The notes: generated from the sequence alone by a model not told the origin. Counted from the stretch's first letter, positions 45,631 to 54,571 are shown. The stretch: DNA of 64,000 nt from Streptomyces sp. Z26 (GCF_003665095.1 NZ_RCHV01000002.1:3780001-3844000); one strand, 5' to 3'. Made by a program: numbers and translations.

Positions 45631-47461
45631 TCCGCCCTCGCGGGCATCCGGTGAGGGAAGTGGCTGGTCCGCCGCCGAAGGCTGTCAACGGTATTTCCAT
45701 TGACCGCGCTCGGTGGTCATCCCGGCGCCCTGCGCATACGTGGGCGGTGACTCCGTCTAACGCCGACCGGATCGTCAGCTCCAAGACATCAGTAGTTAAT
45801 GTCGACGGGCATTACCGCGGTCGTTCGCAAGGGGTGCCGCAGAGTGTACCGCTCGGGCCCCGTATATTGGCAGGTCAGACCGGGGATCAGGGCGGGTCGG
45901 GGAAGGCCGTCGACGGTAGCGGGAATTCCGCTTTTGTCCGTCGGCCACCCGGAGGCGGGCGGGGAACGGGCGCGGAACGGTCGGAAGCGGGCACCGCCGC
46001 CGCCCGCCGCGGACCGGGCCCCGGGGCGTTCCCCGAGGTGGGGCCTGCCGTGGCGGAGCCGCTGCCAGCGGCTCCGCCACGCGGCCCGCGCCTCCCGTCA
46101 TCCGCGTGCTGCCGGGGCCCGCGACCGTACGGCGCCCGCGGGAGCCCCGTACGACCGCCTTCGGGGTGATTCACCTCACCTGGGGTGGAAGACGTGGCGT
46201 ACGTCACGCGTCCCGGCGGTTCCGCCGAGCGCCGCGCGATGCGTCCCCGGGGAACGTGACAGCGGCTTGTAAAGCCGCTGTAAACAGCTGCCGACAGCTC
46301 TTGACACGTAAGGCGGTCGAGGTGCGCGGGCTTTACCGCATTCCCTTTGTCCAATGGTTGTGAACGGTTCTCCCTTACAGCTGGAATGCGGGGAGCGGCC
46401 GGTGTGTAAGCACCCCGATGGGAAGTTTCGCTTTGTCGGCGCATTGCCAAGCTCAATATCCGGCTTTACGCGACGGGTGAAGTGCGCGAGGTGATTTCAC
46501 GAGCACTCTTCCGGTGATTCTATACGGGAATGCGGGACGCGCGGTATTCGATCGTCCGTTTCTCTTTTCCCCGCGCGATTAGGGGGTGGGTCCGACAGGG
46601 GTCGTTGGTGCGCTCTCCGTGTGTCCGGTGACGAACTCCGTTTTCCTCGCGGGCTCTTGCGCGCCGCCACGGGAAAACGTCCTGGTTCGTTTTCCGTACG
46701 GTCCCGGGCCCGCTCGCCGGGTGCCTTTCGCGGTGCGCCGGGAAGATCGCGCGCGGGTTCTCCCCGTGCCCTTCCCGGCTCCTTCCGGCGGCCGTTCCGC
46801 GGCCCCTTCCCGGGGCCCTTCCCGTGCCGCGCGGTTCGGCGCGCGCGGGGCGCGGAAGGCCGGGGTGGCCAGCACCGATGCCCTGGCGTGCGCGGGCGGG
46901 GGGCGGTGGTGCGGTGGTCGTGTGCGTCGGGTCGGGCGGCGTCCGGGTGGGGCGTCGCGGGTGCGGCGGGGGTGTGCCCAGGGGGTATCGCGCGGCGTTC
47001 TTCCAGGTCGCGGCTACCCGGCGGTAGGGGCGGACGTGGTCGTGATTGCGAGAGGTAGAGCTCTAGGTAGAGGACAACGCTCTGTGGATCTCGGACATCC
47101 CCTGGACCGGGGGCTGTTGATGAGTGGGGACGAGAGCGCATCCGGTGTGATTAGCCCCCGTCGCCTCCGGGTACAACAAGGGGTTTTCGAAAGACCACGC
47201 TGACGCCCGGTAAGGCTCCCCTCACAGCTTTGCCCCGAGGGCTCCCCGTGCGAATGGGGCCCGCACCGGCGCGTGTTCTCCGCCGACACCGAAGCGCCTC
47301 TCCGAGGTGATCCCCGCGCGGGACGGCCCGCCGCGCGATATGCCCCCGGGATCTTCGGCCGACCGCGCCGCCCGTACGCCGGGAGGGAGTGCGCGGGATA
47401 TCCCCGTACCCCACCCGTACACGTGAACGGACCCCGCCCCAGGAACCCCTACCGGCCCCCG
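45631..47461. other. Gene-poor stretch between LAL regulator and thioesterase gene
   Basis: I find no protein here that I can support. Open frames exist on both strands (for example 46497-47141 minus and 46586-47203 plus), but they translate to Arg/Pro/Gly-rich low-complexity sequence with no recognisable motif. The stretch holds several hairpins: 46050-46080, a 9-bp stem at 46260-46280, and a 9-bp inverted repeat (46337-46345 with 46384-46392). It also has a direct repeat AGGTAGAG at 47053 and 47065 around the palindrome TAGAGCTCTA. Parts are less GC-rich than the genes. It may hold promoters, a small RNA or decayed DNA. Confidence 0.5.
46050..46080. repeat. Perfect 15-bp hairpin
   Basis: 46050-46064 (GTGGCGGAGCCGCTG) pairs perfectly with 46066-46080 around one base. 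No T tract follows. It may be a factor-independent terminator of the GC-rich actinomycete type for an unannotated transcript, or a structural element. Confidence 0.6.
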
Positions 47462-47518
47462 GGTGTACCTGAGTACCGCCCGTCAGGTGTACGTAACCAC
47501 CCCCTGTCCGGTGTACGT
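47462..47518. repeat. Three GGTGTAC repeats with exact 24-bp period
   Basis: GGTGTACCT (47462-47470), GGTGTACGT (47486-47494) and GGTGTACGT (47510-47518) each start 24 bp apart, while the DNA between them is not conserved. They lie about 170-220 bases before the thioesterase start. They are followed by TAGGGGG (47531-47537) and CAGGGGG (47552-47558), which resemble the cluster heptamer. They look like operator half-sites placed on one DNA face. Confidence 0.5.
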
Positions 47519-47684
47519 GGACGGCGGATGTAGGGGGTCGAAACGGCTTTTCAGGGGGGTGGTGCCCGGTGCGCGGGCCCCTGACGTCGGCCGATACTCG
47601 AAGGGTCGTACGGGCCGCCCGGCCCCGCGACGGTGCCCGGAACCAGCCGCAGCGCAGACGAGACCCGAAGGGACCGGAACACCC

Positions 47685-48455
47685 ATGGTCGGAGCAACCC
47701 TGCAAGCGAACGCCTGGGTACGGCGGTTCCACCCCGCGCCCGACGCCGCCACGAGGCTGGTCTGCTTTCCGCACGCGGGTGGCTCGGCGTCGTTCTACTT
47801 CCCCGTCTCCAGGGCGCTGTCGCCCGAGGTGGACGTGCTCGCCATCCAGTACCCGGGGCGCCAGGACCGCCGTACGGAGGCCCCGGTCGGCAGCATCCAC
47901 ACCCTCGCGGACCGCATCACCGAGGACCTGCTGGACTGGTCCGACCGCCCGCTGACCCTCTTCGGTCACAGCATGGGCGCGCTCCTCGCCTACGAGGTCG
48001 CGACCCGGCTGGAGGAGCGCGGCGTCAACCCGCTCGGCCTGTTCGCCTCCGGGCGGCGCGCGCCGTCCACGTACCGCGGCAGCGAGCGCGAGGACCCGGG
48101 CAGCGACGAGAGCCTCATCCGGGAGATGAAGAAGCTCAGCGGCACCGACGTGGAGGTCTTCGCCAACGACGACCTGCTGCGGATCATCCTCCCGGCGATA
48201 CGCGGCGACTACCGCGCCGTGCAGACGTACCGGCACCGTCCCGCGCAGCCCCCGCTGAGCTGCCCCGTCATCGCCCTCAACGGCGACGACGACCCGCAGG
48301 TGACGCCCGCCGAGGTGCGCGCGTGGGAGCGGCACACCTCCAACACGTTCCGGACGCGCACCTTCTCCGGCGGCCACTTCTACCTCAACGCGCAGGCGCC
48401 GTCCGTGCTCGCGGAGGTCTCCTCGTTCATCGACATGGCGACGCTGCGGGTCTGA
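47685..48455 (+). CDS. Type II thioesterase (PKS editing)
   Basis: A 256-residue alpha/beta hydrolase of the GrsT/RifR type. GHSMG holds the nucleophile Ser 96, GDDDPQV the Asp and SGGHFYL the His. The N-terminal FPHAGGSAS is the usual oxyanion segment. These enzymes clear stalled or wrong acyl groups from carrier proteins. Here it might also release the finished beta-amino acid from the starter ACP, which is inference. The frame is open back to 47463, but I chose the ATG at 47685, preceded by GAAGGGACC, because the upstream part is not conserved-looking. It appears to be the last cluster gene before the folate genes. Confidence 0.92.
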   Translation: MVGATLQANAWVRRFHPAPDAATRLVCFPHAGGSASFYFPVSRALSPEVDVLAIQYPGRQDRRTEAPVGSIHTLADRITEDLLDWSDRPLTLFGHSMGALLAYEVATRLEERGVNPLGLFASGRRAPSTYRGSEREDPGSDESLIREMKKLSGTDVEVFANDDLLRIILPAIRGDYRAVQTYRHRPAQPPLSCPVIALNGDDDPQVTPAEVRAWERHTSNTFRTRTFSGGHFYLNAQAPSVLAEVSSFIDMATLRV

Positions 48456-48492
48456 CGGCCCGTCGGCACACCGCCCCCGCCGCGCCGGTCTC

Positions 48493-48520
48493 CGGTGCCC
48501 CGGTCAACTCCGGGGCGCCG
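48493..48520. terminator. Hairpin between converging thioesterase and NTF2-like genes
   Basis: An 11-bp stem with one G-U pair (48493-48503 with 48510-48520) and a 6-nt loop TCAACT, 37 bases after the thioesterase stop. No T tract follows, which is normal in high-GC actinomycetes. Confidence 0.65.
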
Positions 48521-48574
48521 CACCGGGGTTGAGGGGGCGGCGTACGGGCGTACGGGCGGGCGCGGCGGCGTGGC

Positions 48575-49030
48575 TCACAGCTCGTCCTCTTCGCCGTCCT
48601 CGTCCTCGCCCTCCACCAGCACGGGCGAGCCGTGGTGCGACCACACCTTCCAACTCCCGTCCTCCGTACGGCGGAAGAGGTTGGTCGCCACCACCAGGCC
48701 GCCCACCAGCGGGCCCGCGGAGCCGTCGTCCTCGGCCGGGCCGCCGCTGAGGATGTTCTCGGTGCAGCTGACCAGCGCGGTGTCGCCCTCCACGGACACC
48801 TCCACGTCGGTCAGGAAGAACTGGATGTACTCCGTGTTCGCCATGATCAGGGCGTACGAGCGCAGCACCTCGTCCCGCCCCGTCAGCACCGGCCAGCCCG
48901 GGTGCACCACGCTCACCCCGTCGTCCAGCCACAGCGCGCCCATGGCGTCCGCGTCGCCGTTCTCCACCGCGTCGTAGAGCGCGGTGTTGGCCGCCTCGAC
49001 CGCCTCGACGTCCGTACGCGCCCCGCTCAC
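48575..49030 (-). CDS. NTF2-like / SnoaL-like small protein linked to folate genes
   Basis: A 151-residue protein of the NTF2-like cone-shaped fold (ANTALYDAVENGDADAMGALW... VSVVHPGWPVLTGRDEVLRSY), with an acidic tail (EGEDEDGEEDEL). Streptomycetes commonly keep such a gene with folP and folB, and its function there is unknown to me. The GTG start at 49030 overlaps the folP stop as GTGA, so translation is coupled. The frame stays open far upstream over folP, but that extension is a shadow of the opposite gene. Confidence 0.85.
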   Translation of the reverse strand: MSGARTDVEAVEAANTALYDAVENGDADAMGALWLDDGVSVVHPGWPVLTGRDEVLRSYALIMANTEYIQFFLTDVEVSVEGDTALVSCTENILSGGPAEDDGSAGPLVGGLVVATNLFRRTEDGSWKVWSHHGSPVLVEGEDEDGEEDEL

Positions 49031-49887
49031 GCGGCGCCCTCGACGGCCCGCGCGACCCGTACGGCGTCGGCGCTCGCCCGTACCTCGTGCACCCGTACCG
49101 CCCACGCGCGGTCCCGCGCCGCGAGCGCGGAGACCGCGGCGGTGGCCGCGTCGCGCTCCCGCGCGGGCGGCGGACCGGCGTCGTCCGGGCGGGTCAGCAC
49201 ATGCCCGAGGAACCGCTTGCGGGACGCCGCCACCAGCAGCGGGCGGCCCAACTCGGCGCGCAGCCGGGGCAGTTGGGCGAGCAGCGCCAGGTCGTGCTCG
49301 GCGCGCTTGGCGAAGCCGAGCCCCGGGTCCACGACGATGCGGTCCGCGTCGACGCCGCCCGCGACGGCCCGGTCCAGGGAGGCGCGCAGCTCGGTGAGGA
49401 CCTCGGTGACCACGTCCCCGTACGACGCCCGGTTGTTCATGTCGATCGACCGGCCGCGCCAGTGCATCACCACGAACGGCACCCCGGCCGCCGCGACGGC
49501 GGGCACCATGGCCGGGTCGGACAGGCCGCCGCTCACGTCGTTGACCATCGACGCGCCCGCCTCCAGGGCCTGTTCGGCCACGCGCGCCCGCATCGTGTCG
49601 ACGCTCACCGGCACCCCGCCGGACGCCAGCCCGCGCACGACGGGCAGCACCCGGCGCAGCTCCTCCGCCTCGTCCACCCGCGCGGCGCCGGGCCGGGTGG
49701 ACTCGCCGCCCACGTCGACCAGATCGGCGCCCTGCGCGGCGAGGTCCAGGCCGCGCTTGACGGCGGCTTCGGCGTCGAACCACCGGCCGCCGTCGGAGAA
49801 GGAGTCCGGCGTGACGTTCACCACGCCCATCACCGCACACCGGTCCAGGTCCGGCAGACCGGCGATCCGGCCGCGCAACGCACTCAT
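49027..49887 (-). CDS. folP: Dihydropteroate synthase
   Basis: 286 residues. It joins p-aminobenzoate to hydroxymethyl-dihydropterin pyrophosphate in folate synthesis and is the sulfonamide target. MGVVNVTPDSFSDGG near the N-terminus is the pABA/phosphate loop, DVGGESTRPGA is the second signature, and the pterin-site segment with VVDPGLGF and the ASRKRFLG loop are present. The length is normal. It lies on the strand opposite folB and folK, separated by a 440-bp spacer, although these genes usually run in one direction in streptomycetes. Confidence 0.95.
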   Translation of the reverse strand: MSALRGRIAGLPDLDRCAVMGVVNVTPDSFSDGGRWFDAEAAVKRGLDLAAQGADLVDVGGESTRPGAARVDEAEELRRVLPVVRGLASGGVPVSVDTMRARVAEQALEAGASMVNDVSGGLSDPAMVPAVAAAGVPFVVMHWRGRSIDMNNRASYGDVVTEVLTELRASLDRAVAGGVDADRIVVDPGLGFAKRAEHDLALLAQLPRLRAELGRPLLVAASRKRFLGHVLTRPDDAGPPPARERDAATAAVSALAARDRAWAVRVHEVRASADAVRVARAVEGAA

Positions 49888-50327
49888 GGGTCCAGCGTAG
49901 TGCCGCCGTACGCCGGCGCCGGGCCCGCCCGCCCCCGCCCGTACGCGCCGCCGCGAGCCACCCCTTTCGGGTGCTTCGCCGTACGGGCGGTGCGCGGAAC
50001 CACCCGTACGGGAGCGGCCCGGCGGCGGCGCGGGGGAGTGCCGCCGTCCGGTTCCGGGTAAGCGGCCGGAACCGCCGCGGGCGGGGCGGCCCGCGGGCCG
50101 TCACCCCGGAGGCGGGGCGGGCGGGTGCCCGCGGGTAGATTTCGACGCGCCCGCGTCGCCCGACCGCCGACCGGGCAGGACAGGACCGCGCAGGACCACG
50201 CACCACCGCGCACGACCACGTACCACCAGCGCACGACCACACCAGGCGGGCCGGGACGAGCACGGCCACAGCAAGCACGGCGCGCCCCACGGGGCGCGCA
50301 CGGACGTAACGACGGGAGTGTTGCCGC
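49888..50327. other. Divergent spacer between folP and folB with short tandem repeats
   Basis: No gene seen in this 440-bp stretch. Positions 50187-50246 hold three imperfect 20-bp units built on CGCGCACGACCACGTACCAC. Promoters for both directions must lie here, but I cannot place -10 or -35 boxes with confidence. Confidence 0.5.
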
Positions 50328-50687
50328 GTGGACCGCGTCGCACTGCGCGGGCTCAGGGCCCGCGGGCATCACGGCGTGTTCGAACGGGAACGGGAGGAAG
50401 GGCAGACCTTCGTCGTGGACGTCGTGCTCGGCCTGGACACGCGGCCCGCCGCCGAGGGTGACGACCTCACCCGCACCGTCCACTACGGCGTCGTCGCGGA
50501 GGAGGTCGTCGCGGTGGTGGCGGGCGAGCCCGTCGACCTGATCGAGACGCTCGCGCAGCGCGTCGCCGACACCTGCCTCGCACACCCGGAAGTACAGGAG
50601 GTGGAGGTGGTCGTGCACAAGCCGGAAGCCCCGATCACCGTCCCCTTCGACGACGTGACCCTCACTATCAAGCGGAGCCGCGCATGA
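50328..50687 (+). CDS. folB: Dihydroneopterin aldolase
   Basis: 119 residues. It converts dihydroneopterin to hydroxymethyl-dihydropterin in folate synthesis. The N-terminus (VALRGLRARGHHGVFEREREEGQTFVVDV) shows the family signature with the pterin-binding region, and the later Glu and Lys (LIETLAQRVAD, VVVHKPEAPI) fit the active site. The GTG start is used. The stop overlaps the folK start as ATGA, so the pair is translationally coupled. Confidence 0.94.
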   Translation: MDRVALRGLRARGHHGVFEREREEGQTFVVDVVLGLDTRPAAEGDDLTRTVHYGVVAEEVVAVVAGEPVDLIETLAQRVADTCLAHPEVQEVEVVVHKPEAPITVPFDDVTLTIKRSRA

Positions 50688-51283
50688 CACCGAACAGCGA
50701 CCCGACCGTACAGCCGGTACCCGCTTCCGTGGTGCACACGGTCGACGCGGCCGACGCCACCCTCCACAACCCGCGCCGCGCCGTCGTCGCGCTCGGCAGC
50801 AACCTCGGCAACCGGATGGAACGCCTCCAGAGCGCCGTCGACGCCCTCGCGGACACGCCGGGACTGCGTGTGAAGGCGATCTCGCCCGTGTACGAGACGG
50901 AGCCGTGGGGCGTCGAGCCGGGGAGCCAGCGGGCGTACTACAACGCGGTGGTCCTCGTGAAGACGACCCTGCCGCCCTCGTCCCTGCTGGAACGGGGCCA
51001 GGCCATCGAGGAGGCGCTCGATCGGGTGCGCGGCGCCCAGCGGTACGAGCCGCGCCCGATCGACGTGGACATCGTGACGTACCAGGACGTCGTCTCCGAC
51101 GACCCCGTGCTCACGCTGCCGCACCCGCGCGCGCACGAGCGGGCGTTCGTACTGGTGCCGTGGCACGACGTCGACCCGGAGGCGGAGGTGCCGGGCCGAG
51201 GGGCGGTGGCGGAGCTGCTGGCGGAGGTCGGCCGCGAGGGCGTCACGCCGCGCACCGACATGGAACTGACCATGCCCGACTGA
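50684..51283 (+). CDS. folK: Hydroxymethyl-dihydropterin pyrophosphokinase
   Basis: 199 residues. It transfers pyrophosphate from ATP to hydroxymethyl-dihydropterin, the step before folP. ALGSNLGNRMERL, the VYETEPWG loop, and YEPRPIDVDIVTY with the metal-binding Asp pair are all present, as is LPHPRAHERAFVLVPW. The N-terminal 30 residues before the domain are extra and probably unstructured. It overlaps folB by four bases. Confidence 0.95.
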   Translation: MTPNSDPTVQPVPASVVHTVDAADATLHNPRRAVVALGSNLGNRMERLQSAVDALADTPGLRVKAISPVYETEPWGVEPGSQRAYYNAVVLVKTTLPPSSLLERGQAIEEALDRVRGAQRYEPRPIDVDIVTYQDVVSDDPVLTLPHPRAHERAFVLVPWHDVDPEAEVPGRGAVAELLAEVGREGVTPRTDMELTMPD

Positions 51284-51296
51284 CGTTGGTGAGCAC

Positions 51297-51782
51297 GTGA
51301 GACAACTGCGCATCAGGACGTTGGCCGGTCTCTTCGCCGTGGCCGCCGTCCTGTCCTGGGCCGGTGCCCGGATGCTCGACGCGCTCGACGCGCTGCCGAG
51401 CGTGCCCGTCGCCGCGCCCGTGGTGCTGGCGCTGATCGCCGCCGTGCTGCTGGCGACGGCGCTGTCGCTGCGGTCGCGGCTGCGGGCGCAGCGGGAGCGG
51501 GTGCCCGGGGCGAAGGGCGTCGAGCCGATGATGGCGGCGCGCGCCGTGGTCTTCGGGCAGGCGAGCGCGTTCGTGGCGGCGCTGGTGGCGGGGACGTACG
51601 GCGGCACGGGCGTGTTCCTGCTGCTGAACGACCTGGATCTGGCGGCCCGCCGTGAGCAGGCGCTGTACGCGGGGCTGTCCGTGCTGACGGGCGTCGCCGT
51701 GGTCGCCGCGGCGGTCTTCCTGGAGCGGGTGTGCCGACTCCCCGAGGACGACGACGACACCCCGCGGGCGGCGACGGCGTAG
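51297..51782 (+). CDS. DUF3180 membrane protein
   Basis: A 161-residue integral membrane protein with about four hydrophobic segments (residues 9-25, 40-58, 84-108, 124-143) and an acidic tail. It starts with GTG 14 bases after folK and is probably in the same operon. Actinomycetes keep this family next to folK. Its function is not known. Confidence 0.85.
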   Translation: MRQLRIRTLAGLFAVAAVLSWAGARMLDALDALPSVPVAAPVVLALIAAVLLATALSLRSRLRAQRERVPGAKGVEPMMAARAVVFGQASAFVAALVAGTYGGTGVFLLLNDLDLAARREQALYAGLSVLTGVAVVAAAVFLERVCRLPEDDDDTPRAATA

Positions 51783-51811
51783 CGGGGCGCGGGCACGGCG
51801 TACGACGTAGC

Positions 51812-51852
51812 GGGGCCCGTACGGCAGGGTGAGTCCCTGTCGTACGGGCCCC
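51812..51852. terminator. Bidirectional terminator between DUF3180 and ABC ATPase genes
   Basis: An 18-bp stem with one G-U pair (51812-51829 with 51835-51852) and a 5-nt loop, lying between converging genes. Confidence 0.8.
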
Positions 51853-51874
51853 TGTCGTAGGAGTCCCGCCCGGC

Positions 51875-53047
51875 TCAGGCGTCGGCGGCGTCCGACACGG
51901 AGACGACCTCCCGCGGTTCGTCCCCCTTCAGCTGCCCCACCGAGTGCCGCAGCGCCTCGTGCAGCGCGGCGGGGGTGAGGACGCCCGCGAACAGCTCGTT
52001 CTCGTCCAGCACCGCGATCCACCCCGCGTCGTGCTGGAGCATCGTGCTGAACGCCTGCTTGAGCGACGCGTCGAACGGCAGCCACGCCGTCATCCGGCGC
52101 GTGAACGGCTCCACGGTCTCCGCGCCGTCGGCCTCCTTCGAGGCCAGCGACCCGGCCGACACCCAGCCGCGCAGCTCGCCCTTGCCGTCGAGGACGACCG
52201 CCCACCGCGAGTCGGCCTCGCGCAGCCGCGCCGCCGCGTCGCGCGGCCGGTCGCCGAGGCGGATGACCGGCGGCTGTTCGAGGTCGTCCGGCTGGATCTG
52301 CGTCACCGCGAGCCGCTTCAGCCCCCGGTCCGCGCCGACGAACTCGGCCACGTAGTCCGTCGCGGGGGAGTCCAGCACCCGGGCGGGGGCGTCGAACTGC
52401 TCGATGCGCCCGTGCCCGTAGACGGCGATGCGGTCCCCGAGGCGTACGGCCTCCTCGATGTCGTGGGTGACGAAGAGGATGGTCTTGCGCACGGTCTCCT
52501 GGAGGTTCAGGAACTCGTTCTGGAGGTGCTCCCGTACGAGCGGGTCCACCGCCCCGAACGGCTCGTCCATGAGCAGCACCGGCGGGTCGGCCGCCAGCGC
52601 CCGTGCCACGCTGACGCGTTGGCGCTGGCCGCCGGAGAGCTGGTCGGGGTAGCGGGGGCCGTGCACCGCCGGGTCCAGCCCGACGAGTTCGAGGAGCTCG
52701 GCCGCGCGGGTGCGGGACGCCGCGCGTTTCCAGCCCAGCAGGCGGGGCACGGTCGCGGTGTTCTCCAGCACGGTCTTGTGCGGGAGCAGCCCGACCTGCT
52801 GGATCACGTATCCCATCTGGCGGCGCAGATCGACGGGGTCGATCGTCGCGATGTCGGTGCCGTCGAGGAAGATCCGGCCTTCCGAGGGTTCGATCAGGCG
52901 GTTCACCATTTTCATCGTCGTCGTCTTGCCGCAACCGGACGGACCGACGAGCGTGACCAGTTCACCCTCCGCGACCTGGAAGGTGAGGTCGTTCACAGCC
53001 ACGGTTCCGTCGCGGTAGCGCTTGCTGACCTGTTCGAAACGAATCAC
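51875..53047 (-). CDS. Osmoprotectant ABC transporter ATPase with C-terminal CBS pair (OpuCA/ProV type)
   Basis: 390 residues. Walker A GPSGCGKTT (residues about 35-43), Q loop (IQQVGLLP), signature LSGGQRQR, Walker B VLLMDEPFG and the switch His in FVTHD are all intact. The part after residue 250 resembles two CBS domains (DSRWAVVLDGKGELRGWVS, and HDAGWIAVLDENELFAGVLTP), which in OpuC/OpuA-type systems sense ionic strength. It diverges from the two permease genes and the binding-protein gene, with which it should form one importer for glycine betaine, choline or similar solutes. Confidence 0.92.
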   Translation of the reverse strand: MIRFEQVSKRYRDGTVAVNDLTFQVAEGELVTLVGPSGCGKTTTMKMVNRLIEPSEGRIFLDGTDIATIDPVDLRRQMGYVIQQVGLLPHKTVLENTATVPRLLGWKRAASRTRAAELLELVGLDPAVHGPRYPDQLSGGQRQRVSVARALAADPPVLLMDEPFGAVDPLVREHLQNEFLNLQETVRKTILFVTHDIEEAVRLGDRIAVYGHGRIEQFDAPARVLDSPATDYVAEFVGADRGLKRLAVTQIQPDDLEQPPVIRLGDRPRDAAARLREADSRWAVVLDGKGELRGWVSAGSLASKEADGAETVEPFTRRMTAWLPFDASLKQAFSTMLQHDAGWIAVLDENELFAGVLTPAALHEALRHSVGQLKGDEPREVVSVSDAADA

Positions 53048-53083
53048 ACTTCATAGTGACAGTATTCCGAGCAGTTAGGTCGG

Positions 53084-53093
53084 GAACGATCGT
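53084..53093. promoter_or_regulatory. Palindrome AACGATCGTT in divergent ABC promoter
   Basis: A perfect 10-bp palindrome in the 67-bp spacer between the ATPase and permease genes. It is a candidate operator for the osmoprotectant transporter, with no known factor assigned. Confidence 0.35.
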
Positions 53094-53114
53094 TGAGCGC
53101 CATGGATGTGACCT

Positions 53115-53798
53115 GTGACCAGCACGGATTGTCTCGCCGCCAACGAGTGGATATGCGGGGAGTACGTCCGCACCCGTAAGGAGGAGCTGCTCGACGCCAC
53201 CGCCCAGCACGTGGGGATCGCCCTGTCCGCCGTGCTCATCGGCCTGTTGGTGGCCTTCCCGCTGGCCCTCGCGGCCCGCCGCTGGGGCCAGGGGCCGGTG
53301 CTCGGACTGACCACGGTGCTCTACACCGTGCCGTCCCTCGCGATGTTCGCGCTGCTGCTGCCCGTCTTCGGCGTCTCGGCCGCCGTCGTCGTCACGGGCC
53401 TCGTGCTCTACTCGCTGACCGTCCTCGTACGGAACATCCTCGCCGGACTCGACGCCGTCCCGCGCGACGTGCGCGAGGCCGCGCAGGGCATGGGCTACGG
53501 GCGGCGGCAGCTCCTCCTCGGAGTCGAACTCCCCCTCATCCTCCCCGCGTTGCTCGCGGGCGTCCGGATCACCACCGTGTCGGCCATCTCGCTCACCACC
53601 GTGGGCGCCATCGTCGGCTACGGCGGCCTGGGCAACCTCATCTACAGCGGCATGGAGAGCTTCTTCAAGGCAGAAGTCCTGACCGCCTCGGCCATCTGCG
53701 TACTGCTCGCCGTGGTGTCGGACGTCCTTCTGCTCGGACTGCAACGGGTGCTGACGCCGTGGGTGCGGCACCGTGCCGGAGCGGAGAGCGCGCGGTGA
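53115..53798 (+). CDS. Osmoprotectant ABC transporter permease (first)
   Basis: A 227-residue permease of the binding-protein-dependent family with five to six hydrophobic helices. The cytoplasmic EAA loop that contacts the ATPase is seen in REAAQGMGYGRRQLLLGVELPLILP. It starts with GTG and diverges from the ATPase gene. Its stop overlaps the next permease start as GTGA, so the two are made in equal amounts. Confidence 0.92.
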   Translation: MTSTDCLAANEWICGEYVRTRKEELLDATAQHVGIALSAVLIGLLVAFPLALAARRWGQGPVLGLTTVLYTVPSLAMFALLLPVFGVSAAVVVTGLVLYSLTVLVRNILAGLDAVPRDVREAAQGMGYGRRQLLLGVELPLILPALLAGVRITTVSAISLTTVGAIVGYGGLGNLIYSGMESFFKAEVLTASAICVLLAVVSDVLLLGLQRVLTPWVRHRAGAESAR

Positions 53799-54571
53799 AC
53801 CTCGGAACGATCCCCGACGTCTGGACCTGGCTGACCGACGGCTCCAACTGGTCGGGCGCCGACGGCGCGTGGCAGCGCGTGACGGAGCACGTCTTCCTCA
53901 CCGTGACCAGCCTCGGCCTGGCCTGCGCCCTCGCCCTGCCGATCGCCTTGTGGCTCGGCCACGTCGGCCGGGGCGGCGCCCTGGCCATCAACATCTCCAA
54001 CGCGGGCCGCGCCGTACCCACGTTCGCCGTCCTCGTCCTGCTCACCATGAGCCCCCTGGGCAAGCACGGCGACTGGGCGACGACGATCGCGCTGGTCCTC
54101 TTCGCCGTACCGCCGCTGCTCACGAACGCGTACGTGGGCATCCGCGAGGCCGACCGCGACGTCGTCGAGGCCGCGCGCGGCATGGGCATGTCCGGGCGGC
54201 AGCTGCTGTCCCGGGTCGAGGTGCCGCTCGCGTTCCCGCTGATCATGGCGGGCGTACGGTCGGCGGCCGTGCAGGTCGTCGCCACCGCGACGCTCGCGGC
54301 CCTGCCCGGCGGCGGCGGCCTCGGCCGGATCATCACGGCCGGTTTCCAGACGTACGACACCCCGCAGGTGGTGGCCGGGGCCGTGCTCGTCGCGCTGCTG
54401 GCCCTGGCCGTCGAGGGCCTGATGGTCGTCGTGGGCCACCTGGTCGACCCGCTGCGCAAGCGCGCGGTACGGGGAGCGGCCGCCGCGCCCGGCGCGGACG
54501 CCGTACCCCCGGCGACCGGCGGGACCGGCGCGGCCGAGGTGCGGCAGCCGGAGAAGAGCGCGGCCCCGTGA
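53795..54571 (+). CDS. Osmoprotectant ABC transporter permease (second)
   Basis: 258 residues, homologous to the preceding permease. The EAA loop is VEAARGMGMSGRQLLSRVEVPLAFP and there are about six hydrophobic helices. The C-terminal 35 residues are an Ala/Pro-rich tail. I chose the GTG at 53795, which overlaps the upstream stop, instead of an in-frame codon at 53759 that lies inside the upstream gene. Confidence 0.92.
   Translation: MNLGTIPDVWTWLTDGSNWSGADGAWQRVTEHVFLTVTSLGLACALALPIALWLGHVGRGGALAINISNAGRAVPTFAVLVLLTMSPLGKHGDWATTIALVLFAVPPLLTNAYVGIREADRDVVEAARGMGMSGRQLLSRVEVPLAFPLIMAGVRSAAVQVVATATLAALPGGGGLGRIITAGFQTYDTPQVVAGAVLVALLALAVEGLMVVVGHLVDPLRKRAVRGAAAAPGADAVPPATGGTGAAEVRQPEKSAAP

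Noticed and set aside
46497..47203. Two overlapping open frames in the gene-poor stretch (46497-47141 minus, 46586-47203 plus)
   Set aside because: Both give Arg/Pro/Gly-rich sequence without domains. Overlapping opposite frames in high-GC DNA are expected by chance.
50187..50246. Possible CRISPR array upstream of folB
   Set aside because: The units are adjacent, only three in number and imperfect, with no spacers and no cas genes. They are simple tandem repeats.
49031..50290. N-terminal extension of the NTF2-like gene over folP
   Set aside because: The frame is open but antisense-like and Arg-rich. The GTG at 49030 overlaps the folP stop and gives a normal-length domain.
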